Shown here: positions 47,157 through 61,559 of the stretch, piece by piece | Position numbering within the stretch: position 1 is the first letter of the stretch | Layout: each line of letters begins with the position of its first letter | Translations under genes and position numbers: made by a program | Assembly: GCA_025094145.1 (NCBI GenBank) | Contig: JALLLS010000053.1 | Location: 186,001 to 250,000 of the forward strand | Source: Spinellus fusiger | Lineage: Eukaryota > Mucoromycota > Mucoromycetes > Mucorales > Phycomycetaceae | Length of the DNA stretch: 64,000 nucleotides | Direction: 5' to 3' | The notes under the pieces: model-generated | Told to the model about the DNA's origin: nothing | Databases searched by the model: none | What the model saw: only the letters and a program-made list of their open reading frames with translations

Positions 47157-49099
47157 ATGAAGCTACAGCAAGACTTCATCTCTCGTTTACCCCACGAGAT
47201 TGCTCTCTGCATTCTTCATCTCTTGGATTTCAATGCTCTTATACAAATCCAATTGGTAAGTTGATGTCTTCTACTTGCTAAACAACAACAACAATCATCA
47301 CTGCCACCACCACTTGTGTGCCAGAACGACAGCCAATGGGTAGGGTTGCACACAATGCAACTCGCCTTTTGAACTAGAAAGAGAAACACCGCCCATCAAG
47401 AGTCCATGAAAAAATAAGAACTAAAGGATAATGCTTTATTAGGTATGTCAACAGTGGCGGCGTATTGCACAAGACACTGGTATTTGGCGTACAATGTACC
47501 ACGAGCTTTGTCAGAAGTATCCAGACATCTACCTTCATCAGCAGAAGAAAGTCGATCGTATGGATGTTCTGTCCTGGCAAGCCCGTTATTGTCATGCTAT
47601 GTCTGCTTCACACTGGCGCATGGGATTGGTGCAAAGACTCCACAGAATCAGCAGTGAAGGAGGCAGGGTGCTTGCTATTAAGCTGAGGGGCCACATGTTG
47701 GTGACACTGACAGAGGTAAAGTGGTCTGATACGGCTATCGAGCTGATGTTTAGGACAATGCTGTACGTCTTTATGACTACACCACAGATACGGGCTTTAG
47801 GTTAAGAGTAAAGTGGAGTTTTGGTGATATGAACCAGCCGACGAATGTAGTGGAATGTGTTGATCTACTGCCAGAGATTAATATTCTTGTCGTGGCACTC
47901 CGTGGATCGTAAGCTTAATACATAGATAGAGAATAGGAAGCTAAATCAGTCTGAAATAGAAAGTGCATTTTTTATGATATCAACAAAAAGCATCCACATG
48001 AGCCAATTCAGGTGCTTAAGGGTGGCAATTTCTTATCTTTTGCACCTGACTCCATTGCCCTTAACCAAGACTACTTTGTGGTTCTCGGGAGAAAACCATC
48101 TGCTTTATTTGTGTGGAATTGGCGCAAGGGTGTTCGGCTAATGAACAGGGTAAGTGCACTGAATGGAGCCATAATGGCACTGATGGACTGTCCCAGGCCT
48201 TTGATAATCAGCCCCACAGTGTCTATTTATCAGGCCACTGTGTGATGACCATAAGTGTGGATGGCATTGCATGTTCTTTTGATATTCTTGACCAGACAAA
48301 GGCCATTGTTCCTCACCGCCTACCACCCTGCAGTATGCCATGTGTGGATTATGACGGATCGCTTAACATGGTCCTCGTACCTTCTCACTCCCATCGCATT
48401 CACCACTTTCGGTGGCCCTGTCTACCTACAGCACCAGTAGCATCCAGCCCAGCCCACCCTCACCCTACCCAATCCATTTCAACCCCCAATCCCACGAGTC
48501 CTCCTCCCCGAAGGATTTCTGCATCCCTTATTTCTTCATCTGTCACTTCGCTTCTCTCACGCCACAGACTAAAGCAGGCCAATAAATCCAACAGACCCAA
48601 CAAACCTAACAAGGAAAAGGAAGTGAAAAGAGAATCACTCTCTTTACGCAATCGTCGGCACTCTTCTTACAATGACTATGGCTATGCATGTCAGACACGC
48701 ACTGCTCAGTATATCCAACAGAACCCATACGAAACCACAGCACTGCCTAATTTTGAATGTGCACCTGTCCTGATCCACTCTATTCAAACCCACTCATTAA
48801 ATAAAACAGCTTCTGAGGTTATTAATGTGGCCACCTGCAATGACAGAGTTGCAACTGTAAATCGATACGGAGACATTGCCCTCTACGCCCTCAATGGAAC
48901 GACAGCTGCAAAGGTCGCCCTGAACACAAAGACATGCTGGATGGACACCGAGACAGACCATATGCGACGAGGGGATAGACTCTCGGATGGATATGACCTT
49001 GTACGTACTCGATTTGCCATGGGGACAATGGGGATTGTATATGGTGGCCGTAATGGGGATGTGTGGTGGATGGATTTTGGCTGTAGACCCAATCTTTAA
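47157..49099 (+). CDS. F-box protein with probable beta-propeller C-terminus
   Basis: Predicted substrate receptor of an SCF ubiquitin ligase. Exons: 47157-47255, 47443-47715, 47754-47908, 47960-48149, 48197-49099, giving 539 residues. F-box at about 8-50: ISRLPHEIALCILHLLDFNA then LVCQQWRRIAQDTGIWRTMY. The remainder shows WD-like strands (DNAVRLYDYTTDTG, INILVVALRGSKCIFYDI, YFVVLGRKPSALFVWNWRKG, YLSGHCVMTISVDGIACSFD) ending GGRNGDVWWMDFG, with a Ser/Pro/Asn/Lys-rich insert (about 48440-48660). No strict WD dipeptides are seen. The start is the first Met giving an intact F-box; an upstream exon cannot be excluded. The target is unknown. Confidence 0.85.
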
Positions 49100-49772
49100 T
49101 GTTGTAGGGTGGTGATTCTTTTATTATTTATTTATTATTTATTTATTTTCTTCCATCTTATTTATTCTACTCTATCTAATTTTCACTGGTTCCATCTTAT
49201 ACTAAATAGATGATAAATAAATAAAAATAACATAATAGCATACAACCCATCACTGTTCCTGCTAGAGTGCAGCTCTCCTGCAAAAGTAGAATCTACTACA
49301 GCAAGGCCATGGATAGGCACAGAATTAAAGGACAGACTGTAGAATGCAGGGCCTCACTCTCGATGAGAAGACTGCTTGGGGCTATCTCAGGGGAAGAAAG
49401 AAAGAAAAAAGAAAAAGAAAACCACAGTCAGGTGCAAAAGGGGAAAAAATACTATTCCTACCTACACATATACACATGTATGCATGCGACTGTAAAAGAA
49501 AAGAAAAACAAAACGATGCTCAATGCCATCACTGTTATTTTAACTTTATAGACAGTAAAGTGTATTTCCATCCACTCTTTATTTATATATGCGTATGTAT
49601 ATGTATTTATAGATGTATTTATACAAATATAGATATATAGATATATAGATATATATCAATGGCATTTTCTTTCTATGGAGTAGATTGGCAAGGAGATGAA
49701 TCTTCACAGTAGAAGGTATTGAGGATAGTTAAACTGTTATTATTCTCTATAGACCCACCACTACATGCTAGA
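49100..49772. other. Intergenic between convergent genes, simple repeats
   Basis: TTTATTATTTATT repeat at about 49120-49150 and ATAGATATATAG repeat at about 49606-49660. Nothing else recognised. Confidence 0.5.
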
Positions 49773-51479
<1,707 letters not shown>

Positions 51480-52011
51480 TGCAGGTGGTAGTTTGGATGC
51501 CTTTTTCTTTCTTTCTTTTTCTTTATGCCTATTCTATCTACAAATAAGAGAGAGAGAGAGAGAAAATGTAAAGAGTGACTGTCAAAGTGCCGCTGTACTT
51601 TATTAGTTTCCTTAGTGGTCGACAAGATGGTCTTTATCAGTGAGGATAGATGTAGGATTCTCAATGATGCTCTGTTATTATATTTTATGTTAAAGAGTAG
51701 TATACTGTCTTGTCTCTTGTAAATCTACAGATAAACAAATAGATAGATAAATAAATAGATAAATAGAAAAGAATCCTTTTATTTTTTTTGTATTCTTCCT
51801 CTCAGTCTCTCTATTTTACTAGGTCAACCTTATAGTTAAATGATACATAATGCTATAGATGGAGTTGTATTTATAGGTGGAAGTTATCTATAGTTAAAGA
51901 GATGTAGAATGAATGTGTAAGTAGTTAATATCTACAGACAGCGTATTTTTCTTCTTTTGTACTTTTGTAGCCACTACAGGATTGATATTTCCATTGACTT
52001 TTTTTTTATGT

Positions 52012-53707
52012 TTATATGTGATGGTAGTTGGATTTGCCCATCTCCTGTGCTTCAGAGTAGGGTTGAGGAGAGACAAGTGTGGTGGTGGTGGTCGATGACA
52101 TTTGATATTCAGCATGTGTGTGGTAAGTGCCTGCTTGTCCTGCCATTGGAACTTCAGTATCCAGCTTGTCTCTCTGATGAAGAAGAGTGAACTTTTGTCC
52201 ATGGCCTGTCTTCATTTCATGGCGTTTACGGGCCTGTAATTCCACCCGTTTACGCACCAATCGATAGGAATCAAATCCACAACAGAGTACATTGTAGAGG
52301 AATTCGGGTATATAGCCAAGATAAGCATCCACCAATGCCATGCCCACACCCATGCGCTTGGTATCAGGATCCAGAGAAGGAGCAGGAGTCTCATCAGGGC
52401 CAAAGTATCTTGCCATTAAGAAACTAACCACACACATCACAGTGCATACGAGAATGACAAAGATACCTTGCTTCACAGCTGAAGCAGGCCATGCAATACC
52501 ATCACTGGAGGTTTCTCCTGTGGTGCCATGGATAATACCAGCCATAGTAAGACCACTGAGAAGAAGTTCACCAAAGTAGAAGATAATCATAATTGGACCT
52601 TTTACACACCAGAACATGCCGTGTGCTTTGATCTTGCCTCTTTTCCACTCTTCATCAAACACAGCCAGGTAGGTGAACAATGCAGTAAGAATGAGAGAGA
52701 GAGAAGCAAAGTTGACAATAACAAGGTAGACATGAGCGCCGTGAAGGTTGTAGCTTTCTGGACAGTAATAGCCCTTGACAGAGCTTATAATAGAGATGAG
52801 GGCATCGACCATAGCCCTATATTCAACAATACATACATACATAGATTAGTATAAGCACATGGAATCACAGCAAGAATCCCTTTCTCCCTATAACAACACT
52901 GCTCATCACACTGCTCTATCTTTGTTGGCTTGTCTTTCTCACTCACCATAATGGATACTGGAATACCAGCATATCAGTTATAACACGGTAATGTAACCCG
53001 AATTTTGATTTACTGTTCATTTCTGAGTTTATATTGATAGCATAAACCTATCTCACTTACATATGAATATTGAAGAGAAACATGACCTTGGCATCGATGG
53101 GTACTTTGGTAAGAGCAGCCTCTTCTCTAAAGGGTGCTAAATAGGCTTGGATCCCAACATAAAGATTAAATACAGCAAAGGCCTCAAATAAGGTAGCGAA
53201 GAAAGTGATGGTCGTTGAGTAGTCATAGCGGAGGTAAGATAGCCATGCTAAAGTAGCATAAAAGGGGGGATAGAGTAATACTCGGAGCTTATGTCTTTGG
53301 ACATTGGGATCGCTGTTGATAGGTGAGCTTTTTATAGTGCACTTTTATCTCTGGTCTTGCCGAGACACAACTTACTAGTAGTTCCTTAAATGCTTTGCAG
53401 TGATTCTAAAAGCATTGACCCAAGTAATAAAGATCAAAAAAGCACAGACAATCCAGCCAATAACATGCCAGTTCTGTCTAAGATAAGGTGAGTACCATTT
53501 CTAGACAGTCTACAGCCTCCAAAGAAGCGAGTAAGTGACTTACTGAGGATGGTGGATGGCGTCTATAAAATGGAAACCGGGCATATCTCTGTAGTATAGG
53601 AAATCGTCAGTCTCCAAGAACAAAGGCAGGACTTACAAGCCACCGTCCAAACGAAGTCCACCAGTATTAGGACAGTCGTCCCTATTCATTGTGCTATTGC
53701 TCTCCAT
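52012..53707 (-). CDS. OST-alpha/TMEM184 (DUF300) family membrane protein
   Basis: A seven-span membrane protein of the organic solute transporter alpha family; fungal members are poorly characterised. Exons: 53637-53707, 53544-53588, 53376-53477, 53061-53312, 52943-52957, 52012-52816, giving 429 residues in frame. Signatures: first span WHVIGWIVCAFLIFITWVN, then RHLRNYY-like KHLRNYYDPNVQRHKLRVLL, YSTTITFFATLFEAFAVFNLY, AMVDALISIISSVKGYYCPE, FLMARYFGP and a hydrophilic C-terminus. The fifth exon is 15 nt, defined by a donor at GTGAGA one codon beyond the more obvious GTGAGT; only that choice keeps the frame. Family placement is firm, function inferred. Confidence 0.88.
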
Positions 53708-55240
53708 ATTAATGTAGAGGCAAAAAGTATATATAAAATAGAATAAAATAAAAGGAAAGAAAATATACAAAAAAGAAAGTATTCAAAAAAGAAAGTTAAG
53801 TGTGGCGAGAAAACAAGATATCCCCTTAGCAACCAATACTGTGACCTGTGTAACCACTACATTTGTACAGCGGCTATTCTTCTCCGTGGAGTGGGATTTC
53901 ATAAAGTCCATCAAACCTGTAAATCATGAGAATTCTAATCTACCTCTATTCTGCCCTAGCAAACTTACGATGTATGTGCTAAGTATGTGGTGTTCTATGC
54001 TATTCTGTCATTCTTCTCTTCTCTCCTATGCCCTTATGGAAGTATTATGCGTGCTGTTCTTGCAGTAAGATCTATGTTATTGTTATTACTCATGTCACTG
54101 GTGTTGTTATTTTTAAACATCTTATGCTCACTAAGATGCCTCTGTTGTATTTATCTGGCAATGTTTTTTCTTCTTCTTTTTTTATACAACTCATCTTTAT
54201 CTTAAAATGCTTATATATTTTTAGCACAGTACATCAAAAGATCCCAAGAAACCCATTGGGACGAATACAAGAAAATAAATAAAAGAGAATTTACAAGAGT
54301 AATTCATAAGACCAAATGTCACTGCCTGAATTTGTCCAACAAGAAGTAAAAGGGAAAAATGTAGTGAACCATAGGTCATGCACAATTGGAGGAGGCGACT
54401 TAAGATGAAAAGGCTTATTCTATCTTCTGTAGCTTAGCTTTTCATAAATGCTTATATTTTTATACATATATAGTTATATATATATAAATGAACAGTAAAA
54501 AGACTATACTCTGTTGATTATTTCTGGAAAGTGTGTATTGACTTATACTGCCATTCTGTTGATAATACATATCTACTATGAATGCACATTTCAATAAACA
54601 AGTCCTGCGGTATGTGAGTAGTTAATGTCAACTGTTTTATCCACTTAATCTGTTGATCTCCCTTTAAATAGTAGTCAAATACAGGACTATAAACTGCCCT
54701 TGTCCCATTATGTAGACACCCAAAGATAGAGATACAGTCCAGAAATCGCAACTACTAAAATTATCTTTTGTCATTACCAGGGATTTTATGGCGCATACCT
54801 GTTGGTCATGTATCTGCCTGGGCCAGGTTTTTCCCTTACTCCTGCCCAATCAAAGTAGAATATGAAAAGAACAAGCCATCACTACCCATAATTGACTCCT
54901 TCAGCCACAGTGATGTGTAGCAGCTGCTGAGCAGAAATTGAACCTGCACCCTTATCTAATTCACTGATCATTTACTGGCTATAGATGTTGGTCACTCCCA
55001 AGAATAGTTTGTAGGAGAGTGATTGTACATCCTTACTCAATATCAGCGAATTAGATTCTTTGTTCAATACACACCCAAAGATGTTTGGGATAAATATTTT
55101 TTCCTTGTAAAGGAGCGTAGCTCGTTTTTATTGTGAATTCACTACATACGGAAATATCACAACTCTTGTTTTTGTGTTTTTCTATTTTTTAGTTGTTTTT
55201 TGGGTGTTTTGTGTTTTATGATTAAATATAGTTATCCAAG
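53708..55240. other. Intergenic, nothing firm
   Basis: AT-rich spacer. A tRNA T-arm-like sequence (minus strand, near 54920-54945) has no cloverleaf partner. No gene is supported. Confidence 0.45.
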
Positions 55241-55526
55241 TTCAACTTGGCCTGTAGCTTGGAGATCGAGCAATCTGCCGTCGTCAAAACATGGTCAGGG
55301 TTGAAAGGAGTGTAATCAAAAATAAAGGCCCAGTGGTGTCTCCAGATAGCTAGCATAACACAGCTAAAGAGAGGAGCAGCGGGAAGATCGGGGTGGCGGG
55401 GAGAGGAAAAAGGAAAGAGCGGAGTAAATGGTCAAAAGCAGGAATAGTAGGCATAGCGTTAAAGTATTTAATGCAAAAGGCACACCAAACCTCGAACTTG
55501 GACGAGCATTCATAGAGAAAGTAGGC

Positions 55527-58500
55527 TTAGGTGTCGACGGCAGATTTGCATATAAGGCAAATGTCTGAAGTGAAAGTTAATGGTAAAATATGGTTGAGGA
55601 GAGAGCGACAAGAGATCTTATTGTGCAAGACCCTATACCAAATGGTACGAACTGAATGGTGGATAGGAAAAGACCAGAAAGCACGCCATTGTGTTGGTCG
55701 TAGGGGTGTGTTGAAGAGAGGAGACGGGTGCAATGTGGGCAGGCATACTGTGCGGTAGATACCAGGAGACAGTTTCATCCATAACCCGTTGGGAATCATA
55801 GAGTTAAGCATAGCGGTGGGATCTACTGAATCGCCGAGTCTTGGAGGCAGGTTGGGGAAGGCGTCTTGTAGGAAGATTGTGGGCAGACATGCTCTAAGCA
55901 TAAGGGACTGCAAAGAGTAGTCTGAACTATTCAGCAAGCGGAAGAACTTCTTAATGATGGTGGGGTGATGGGTCAACTCTGGCCGTAGTCTTCGTCGAAG
56001 GGAGTCTATACTACGGTCAAAGATAAAAGCATCAGACACACACAATTGGCGCCAAGAACGCGGAAAGGATTGGGAGTGAGGTACAGGCAGACAGGCAGAA
56101 GAAAGTGGTAAAGCAAGACAAGTAGCAGTGTTCAGAGTGAGGTAATTGAAGTCTCGAGGCAAGAGATCAAATGCTGCAAAAATGTTATGGAAGACACTGT
56201 CTATATGTCGAAAGGCTGTAGGACGGAGGTCAGGGCACAAGAGAGGTAGTCTTGGATCTGATTCTGGTGTAGAAAGAAGTGCTGATAGCCATGGAGTAAC
56301 CAGGCCATTTAGACACCCTTGCAGAGGCACAGAGAGGTCCTAACCACCGAGGTTGAAGAACACATTGCTAGAGCATTGGATCTAGCAACCCAAGTCCACC
56401 TTGCTTCAAAGGAGCAAACATAAAACCCAGTTTCACTGGAGGAAACATACGGTGTTGCATAAACTGCCTTATCTGAGATCGGACGCGAGAAAGGAAATCT
56501 TTGGGCACAGATATCACTCTCAAGACATGCCAGAGTTTTGATAGGATCAAAGTGTTAATCACAGTGGCCTTACCCCTAACAAAGAGAGAGCGAGACAGAA
56601 GAACCTTGCATGCCGTCTTGATGCGGTCAAGAAGAGAAGCCAGAAAAGTATTGCGCTGTGCAGTGGAAGAGTATAAAGGAAAGCCCAAGTATATCAGTGG
56701 GTGTGGTGACTGTCGATCCCGCCAATCCGTGATCTGATACTGTGCAAGTATCGATGACCAGGATGGCAGTGGTGCTCCACTCAAGGAAAAGGCCTGGGTC
56801 TTGTGCATATTGGTGCGAGCATTGGAGGCAGCTGCATATGTCTTAAGATGTGCTTGTAAACGATCCATATGTGACACGTCCGGCAAAAATACTACCAAAT
56901 CATCAGCATAGGCTAAAAATTTGATGGGTGGTGGCTGTGGCGCAGAAGAGGGAAAAGAAGGGCAGATGCCAGTGAATTGGGTGTCGTGGAGCAGGCGACG
57001 AAGTAGAGGCTCGAAAGCAAGATTGAAAAGAATAGGTGACAATGGATCCCCTTGATACAAGCCTCTTAACTGTGGGAGAGGGCGAGATAAGTGTCCATTG
57101 ACGTTGATCTGTATCGTTGTAGAGAAGAGTTGGCAGATAATGAGCTGTAATATCTCATAGGGCAGTCCGTCAGGTCCAGGACTACTTGCGCGTGGAGAGC
57201 GAGAGGTACCAGCCTTAATCTCTTCGAGAAGAAAGGGAGTATCCAAAGCATCTCTGGTAGAGTCACTTAAGACCAGATTGGGTGGCAAATTGCTTAGAAG
57301 GTCTTCTAGTGCTGCTGGATCTACTGGGTCTGGAGTATACAACTGTTCATAAAAGCAAGCTGCAGCTTCTTTCATCCCCTCAGGATCAGTATACAATGTG
57401 TCATTGGTAGGGTGACGAAGGCTGGCAATGTTCTTGCGAGTTTGGCGACTCTCCACTGTTCTCTTCAGGTATCCAGCAGAGGTCTCTCCATTCTCTCTCC
57501 AATGTTTACCTGCACGAAGGGCTTGTTGTTCGGTGCGTTCATATTGTATGGCATGAAGCTGCCTCTCAATCACTGGCAGTTGAAAATTCTGACCAGGATT
57601 GGAAGCAAACTTCTTCACTAGGCGGTCTCTCTTACTCTGCAGCAATCGCTCCATCTTCTGCAGGTTCATCTGTGGTCTTCTATTAAAGGATTGTATAAAT
57701 CCATATACAGAAGTCTTCAACAGGTCCCACTGCACCTGTGGTGAGTCTCGTACTGAGAAGGCTGTAATGGTCATAGTGATAAATTCAGACAGTTCTTGGC
57801 AAAAATCATCCCTCAGGGCCAGTCGTGGGTTAGCACGCCATAGTCCCTTGCCTGTGGCTGTAAGAGAAGGAAAATTAAAAGAAGAAAGAAGAAAATGGTC
57901 TGTCCATTGTGGATTGATATAAGTCACTTCTGACTGAACATGGTAGGATGAGATGTCTTTTGAAGCAAAGATATAGTCAATGGTGGAGGATTGTGCACCT
58001 CTCTGGAAAGTGGGCAGTGGTTTTTCACCCTCAGGTGTCACACTGTCAAAGAGCTGGTTCTGAACATACTGCAGCCAAGGCATAGGTGCAAGACGAGGTC
58101 GATGGGCATATACATATTGTGCATAGTTGAGGTCTCCAAGCAAGATGAAGTTGGTGGGGTTAGAAGGCAAAAGATGAGGGTTGGCAAGGAGAGAAGAAAG
58201 GAATGAAGAACGGGTGGGTGAAGTAGAAGGTGCATATACCACACAAATGCGGATAGGAGGAAAGAGCATGTTGGCATGCATCATGTAGCGTTAATGCAGC
58301 GGCCACAGAGGCTAAAGAGAGGGTTAATGAATGTGATGTCGGAGGATAAGGATACTAGGCCACAGTGAGGTGACCATAGTGATGAGGAAGTGCGGAATTG
58401 TTGGTCAAAGGTGTGTTGCATAGAGAGGGTGGAGGCGTGGGTTTCTTGTAAGGCGAGGATGTCGAGTTTCATGGAGCGTAGGTATCGAATAAATAAGGAG

Positions 58501-58562
58501 CGTGTGTTGAGGTAGCCAGTTTTTACTAGCCCTCTGCAATTCATCGAGGTTACTCTAATCAT
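55527..58562 (-). pseudogene. LINE-2 ORF2, frameshifted and internally deleted
   Basis: Three frames. 58562-58281: endonuclease start (VTSMNCRGL, DILALQETH). 58284-56368: rest of the endonuclease (FILLGDLNYAQ, SSTIDYIFASKD, WTDHFLLSSF) and reverse transcriptase (SPGPDGLPYEIL, RGLYQGDPLSPILFNLAF, FLAYADDLVVFLPD). 56330-55527: the C-terminal region, ending CLICKSAVDT at a stop and continuing as AYFLYEC, a zf-RVT-like pattern. Between GPDGLPYEILQL and INVNGH, about 100 residues are missing, including the catalytic motif A aspartate. The element cannot encode an active reverse transcriptase. Confidence 0.88.
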
Positions 58563-59850
58563 AAAGAAAGTGGTAGGGTCTCCTCTTCTTCATCTCCCAT
58601 CTCGAGGTCCGAGTCCTCTTCTTCCTCTTCTCCATTGTTATCAGCATGAGGGTCTACATAAAACTCCTCTTGGTTGGAGGTATCCACATGTGTATACCCT
58701 TTAAACACCGTTTGCTTGGTCAGCAGAGGTGAGTCAAGGGTGCCTGGTACTGTATACTGAATGTTGGGTGGGTTCGGGAGTGAACTTCCCTCTAGAACAC
58801 CAGCCGTTGTAATAGCAGGTGTCTTACAGATGGAATCTTCTCTTCCTAGCAACTTTTCCTTTGTACTCTTAGGAGAAAGAGTAAGAGCTACCTTTGAAGC
58901 AGGGATTATAGGCCTAGCTAAAGGATTTTTTGGAGGCTGGGGAGCCTTGGGGATGTCTGTGGTGGTAGAGACAGTCTTCCGTTGGCGCTTGCTAGGATCT
59001 GCCTCTGAGGGAGGAATCCTGGTACACTTGGACTGCAAATGCCCAACAGCATGGCATAAGAAGCAAGAGCGTAGTTCCTTGGGTTTGCTGGGGCAGTTGG
59101 CCACGTCGTGACCCATTGCTTTACAATATTTACAGTGGGCTCCCATGCGTAGCCAGGTAGCCAGGAACTCATGTTTACTATCATAAGTCACTCGATGACT
59201 CAGTGTCTTGAGAAGCTTCTCTGAATTTGGAGGGCGAGTCATATAAATATGACCCGAGCCTCGGTAGAAGTGGTTGTCCTCATATACAACAATCTCCTGG
59301 ACTACACCAAAGGGAGAAAGGCACTCACGAAGACCAGCAGCAAGAACATGATAGGGGAGCAGAGGGAGCTGGTTGACATTCAGTCTAAGCAGCTTATACT
59401 CGGAGGAAACTACAGGATGAGCCAAAATGGACACACCATTGGCAATAATAGGAGAGGTGCAGGCCTTCTCGCAAGAGGCTCTGTCACCGAAATGAAGTTC
59501 AACGTACTCAATTTTGTCTTTTTTCTTGGACATGAAGCCATAGTAAGTGCCTCTGGGATAGACCTTGCTCAAGGCAGGCCAAAATGCAGCGTATACTGCA
59601 CTCTCGGAAAGGGGAACCTCAAACATAATTGAGCTGTTGTACCATGTCGCCATTCCTGAGGACGAGCATGAGGGTCTTCTGACCCAATAACCACCTCTAC
59701 ACGGTGGTTCACATGAGGACTAGAGACGCTTTTTTGAGCTGCTCTAGCATAAGAAATGGGAGCTACGAGTGGTGGTGTAGGTGTTGTTTTTGTGGGTAGC
59801 GACGGGGGTCGCTTGGGAGGGGTCTCCGGAGTTGTTTTGGGAAGAGCCAT
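58559..59850 (-). pseudogene. LINE-2 ORF1 with two CCHC zinc knuckles, one frameshift
   Basis: Starts MALPKTTPETPPKRPPSL (59850) and shifts frame near 59645, just after HARPQEW, into a 364-codon frame ending 58559. It contains an RRM-like region (LLRLNVNQLPLLPYHVLAAG, FGVVQEIVVYEDNHFYRG) and two knuckles of C-x2-C-x4-H-x4-C form: CKYCKAMGHDVANC and CFLCHAVGHLQSKC. The tail is acidic, with an E/D run. The stop TGA overlaps the ORF2 ATG as ATGA (58562-58559). Confidence 0.85.
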
Positions 59851-59860
59851 GTGTTTGGGA

Positions 59861-60644
59861 TATGTAAGAAAATATCCTGAGAATAAAATCGCAATGTTTT
59901 TATGATTGGCTAATGTGTTTGAAAAGGCCTTTTCGCTGTGTAAATGGGCTATTTCAAACTCTACTTGCCTATTTCAGCAATAACTATTGACTTTGCAATT
60001 AAAAAGTATAGAATTGGCTGTAAAGACAAAATATAGAACCAAATGCAACTATATTGAGAACTGTATAGCCACTCATTGACTCAATATTTATCATCACTTC
60101 AGTAACTATGTTATTGTAACTGGTATTAACAATAGTACTTAATGATTACAAAGTATTGTTTCTAATACTGTCTCTTAGGCTCAAGGCAAATAGAGTGTGA
60201 ATTGTTTGACTTGTGAGTCTTAATTCATTCTTTTGTTATTTCCCACACTGCATATATAACATGATACTTAAGTACTCGTCAAGATGAGCATAACTGAGCA
60301 AGGTAATGTACTATTATTAACAAAGAGAAACAATAAAAGGAAGTGATAGACACTACCAAAGGCTGTTCTTGAGGTAAAAAGGCAAGCAGTGTCTTCATCT
60401 TGGCTTGAGATCATTGTAATCCACAAGACACTCAATGTATTGTTATTAGGCAAGCAAAGACTCCTTTCAAGTCAGTCTTAGGTGGTCTTCTATACTGTCT
60501 AGGGTCTCTAGCGTATATTCTCTAGCGTTATCTATCTCCAAAGGATAAAGCACAAAGCTTTTAGGGTATATATTCTATTGCTATGAAGGGAATGAACTTA
60601 GGCAGTAGCTATAGTCATACTATAGTATTATCTATACTGTTACA
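59861..60644. other. Intergenic, nothing recognised
   Basis: AT-rich DNA upstream of LINE-2. No gene or clear repeat boundary was seen. Confidence 0.45.
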
Positions 60645-60850
60645 ATAAACAATATTATTCATCAACAATATATTCTATTGATAATACAATTTGATATTGA
60701 GGTATTCACAAAAAGAAATAATAATTCAGATACTTGCAAACCTTTGATTTTAAACACAGTTCTATAAAGCGGCAAGGAATTTTTAGACGTAAAAGGAAGG
60801 GGATATCACCGCTTAAAGGCCAGAAAATCTTTGGGTGTGTACATGGTTTG
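60645..60850 (+). repeat. Left arm of a long inverted repeat
   Basis: Roughly 75-80% identical by eye to the reverse complement of 63112-63297. Shared blocks include ACAATAAACAATAT, GATAATACAATTTGATATTG, GATACTTGCAAACC and AAAGGCCAGAAAATCT. Confidence 0.8.
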
Positions 60851-61337
60851 GATTGTTAAGTCAATTGAGTAAGTATAAGGAGAAGAATACACAGGATAAG
60901 ATAAATGAATGAAATTGAGACAGATGTCTACCAATAAAAAGTAGCACCAAGAGCCAAACAAGGTAAGCTAAATGACATACAGAGAGTATTGGGTAGATAA
61001 AATAGCCTCAAACACGAAATGCAGTACAACACGAAAATATCAACAAATGTTCTTCCACACCATGGTTCAAACCATAAATCTTTCATCTGGAAAATAGAAG
61101 TTCTTCCGGTTGGACCAACCGCCACGGCCCGTGAACTCTCGATAGTATCTTCAACACATCTAAATCTCGCAATATATTTAAACACTGCTCTATTGATGTA
61201 TGTGATAGTGCTCTCTTTCTTCAAACTAAGTGTTCAAAAAAATAAAAAAATAAACATTGAATAGTTTACACAATGGAATGGTGTGCTCGATAGATAATAA
61301 TGACAAATGAGATTTAAAACAATAGGGCACTTGTATT

Positions 61338-61425
61338 TATAAAATAAAATAAAATAAAATAAAATAAAATAAAATAAAATAAAATAAAATAAAATATAAA
61401 ATAAAATAAAATAAAATAAAATAAA
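61338..61425. repeat. (AAAAT)n microsatellite
   Basis: Nearly uninterrupted AAAAT pentamers with one interruption. It produces a spurious FILFYF-type frame on the minus strand. Confidence 0.9.
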
Positions 61426-61559
61426 TAAAGATTTGTTACGGTCAATAAAATAAAGATATAAAAACAAATCGGATACTAAACAGAATATAGAAAGATATGA
61501 AATGCTTTGATCTGTTATTTTTACAAATATAGCTCAGTTTAAAGATTTTGATTTTATTA

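Larger units (their letters stand above)
55241..59860 (-). mobile_element. Second LINE, broken copy
   Basis: Minus-strand non-LTR retrotransposon with ORF1 (CCHC knuckles) and ORF2 (endonuclease, reverse transcriptase, zinc-binding tail). It is unrelated in ORF1 to the LINE at 28780. Limits are approximate: ORF1 starts at 59850, and an A-rich 3' tail appears near 55165-55230. Frameshifts and an internal deletion show that it is inactive. I could not find a target duplication. Confidence 0.88.

Noticed and set aside
46801..47160. 119-residue ORF upstream of the F-box gene
   Set aside because: Asn-rich frame over AAT repeats that ends at the F-box ATG region; no supporting motif.
54900..54960. 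tRNA or tRNA-derived SINE on the minus strand
   Set aside because: A T-arm-like GCAGGTTCAATTTCTGC is present, but no acceptor, D or anticodon stems could be paired around it.
55140..59900. Target-site duplication of LINE-2
   Set aside because: I compared the 3' flank near 55143-55164 with the 5' flank near 59860-60000 and found only short, unconvincing matches.
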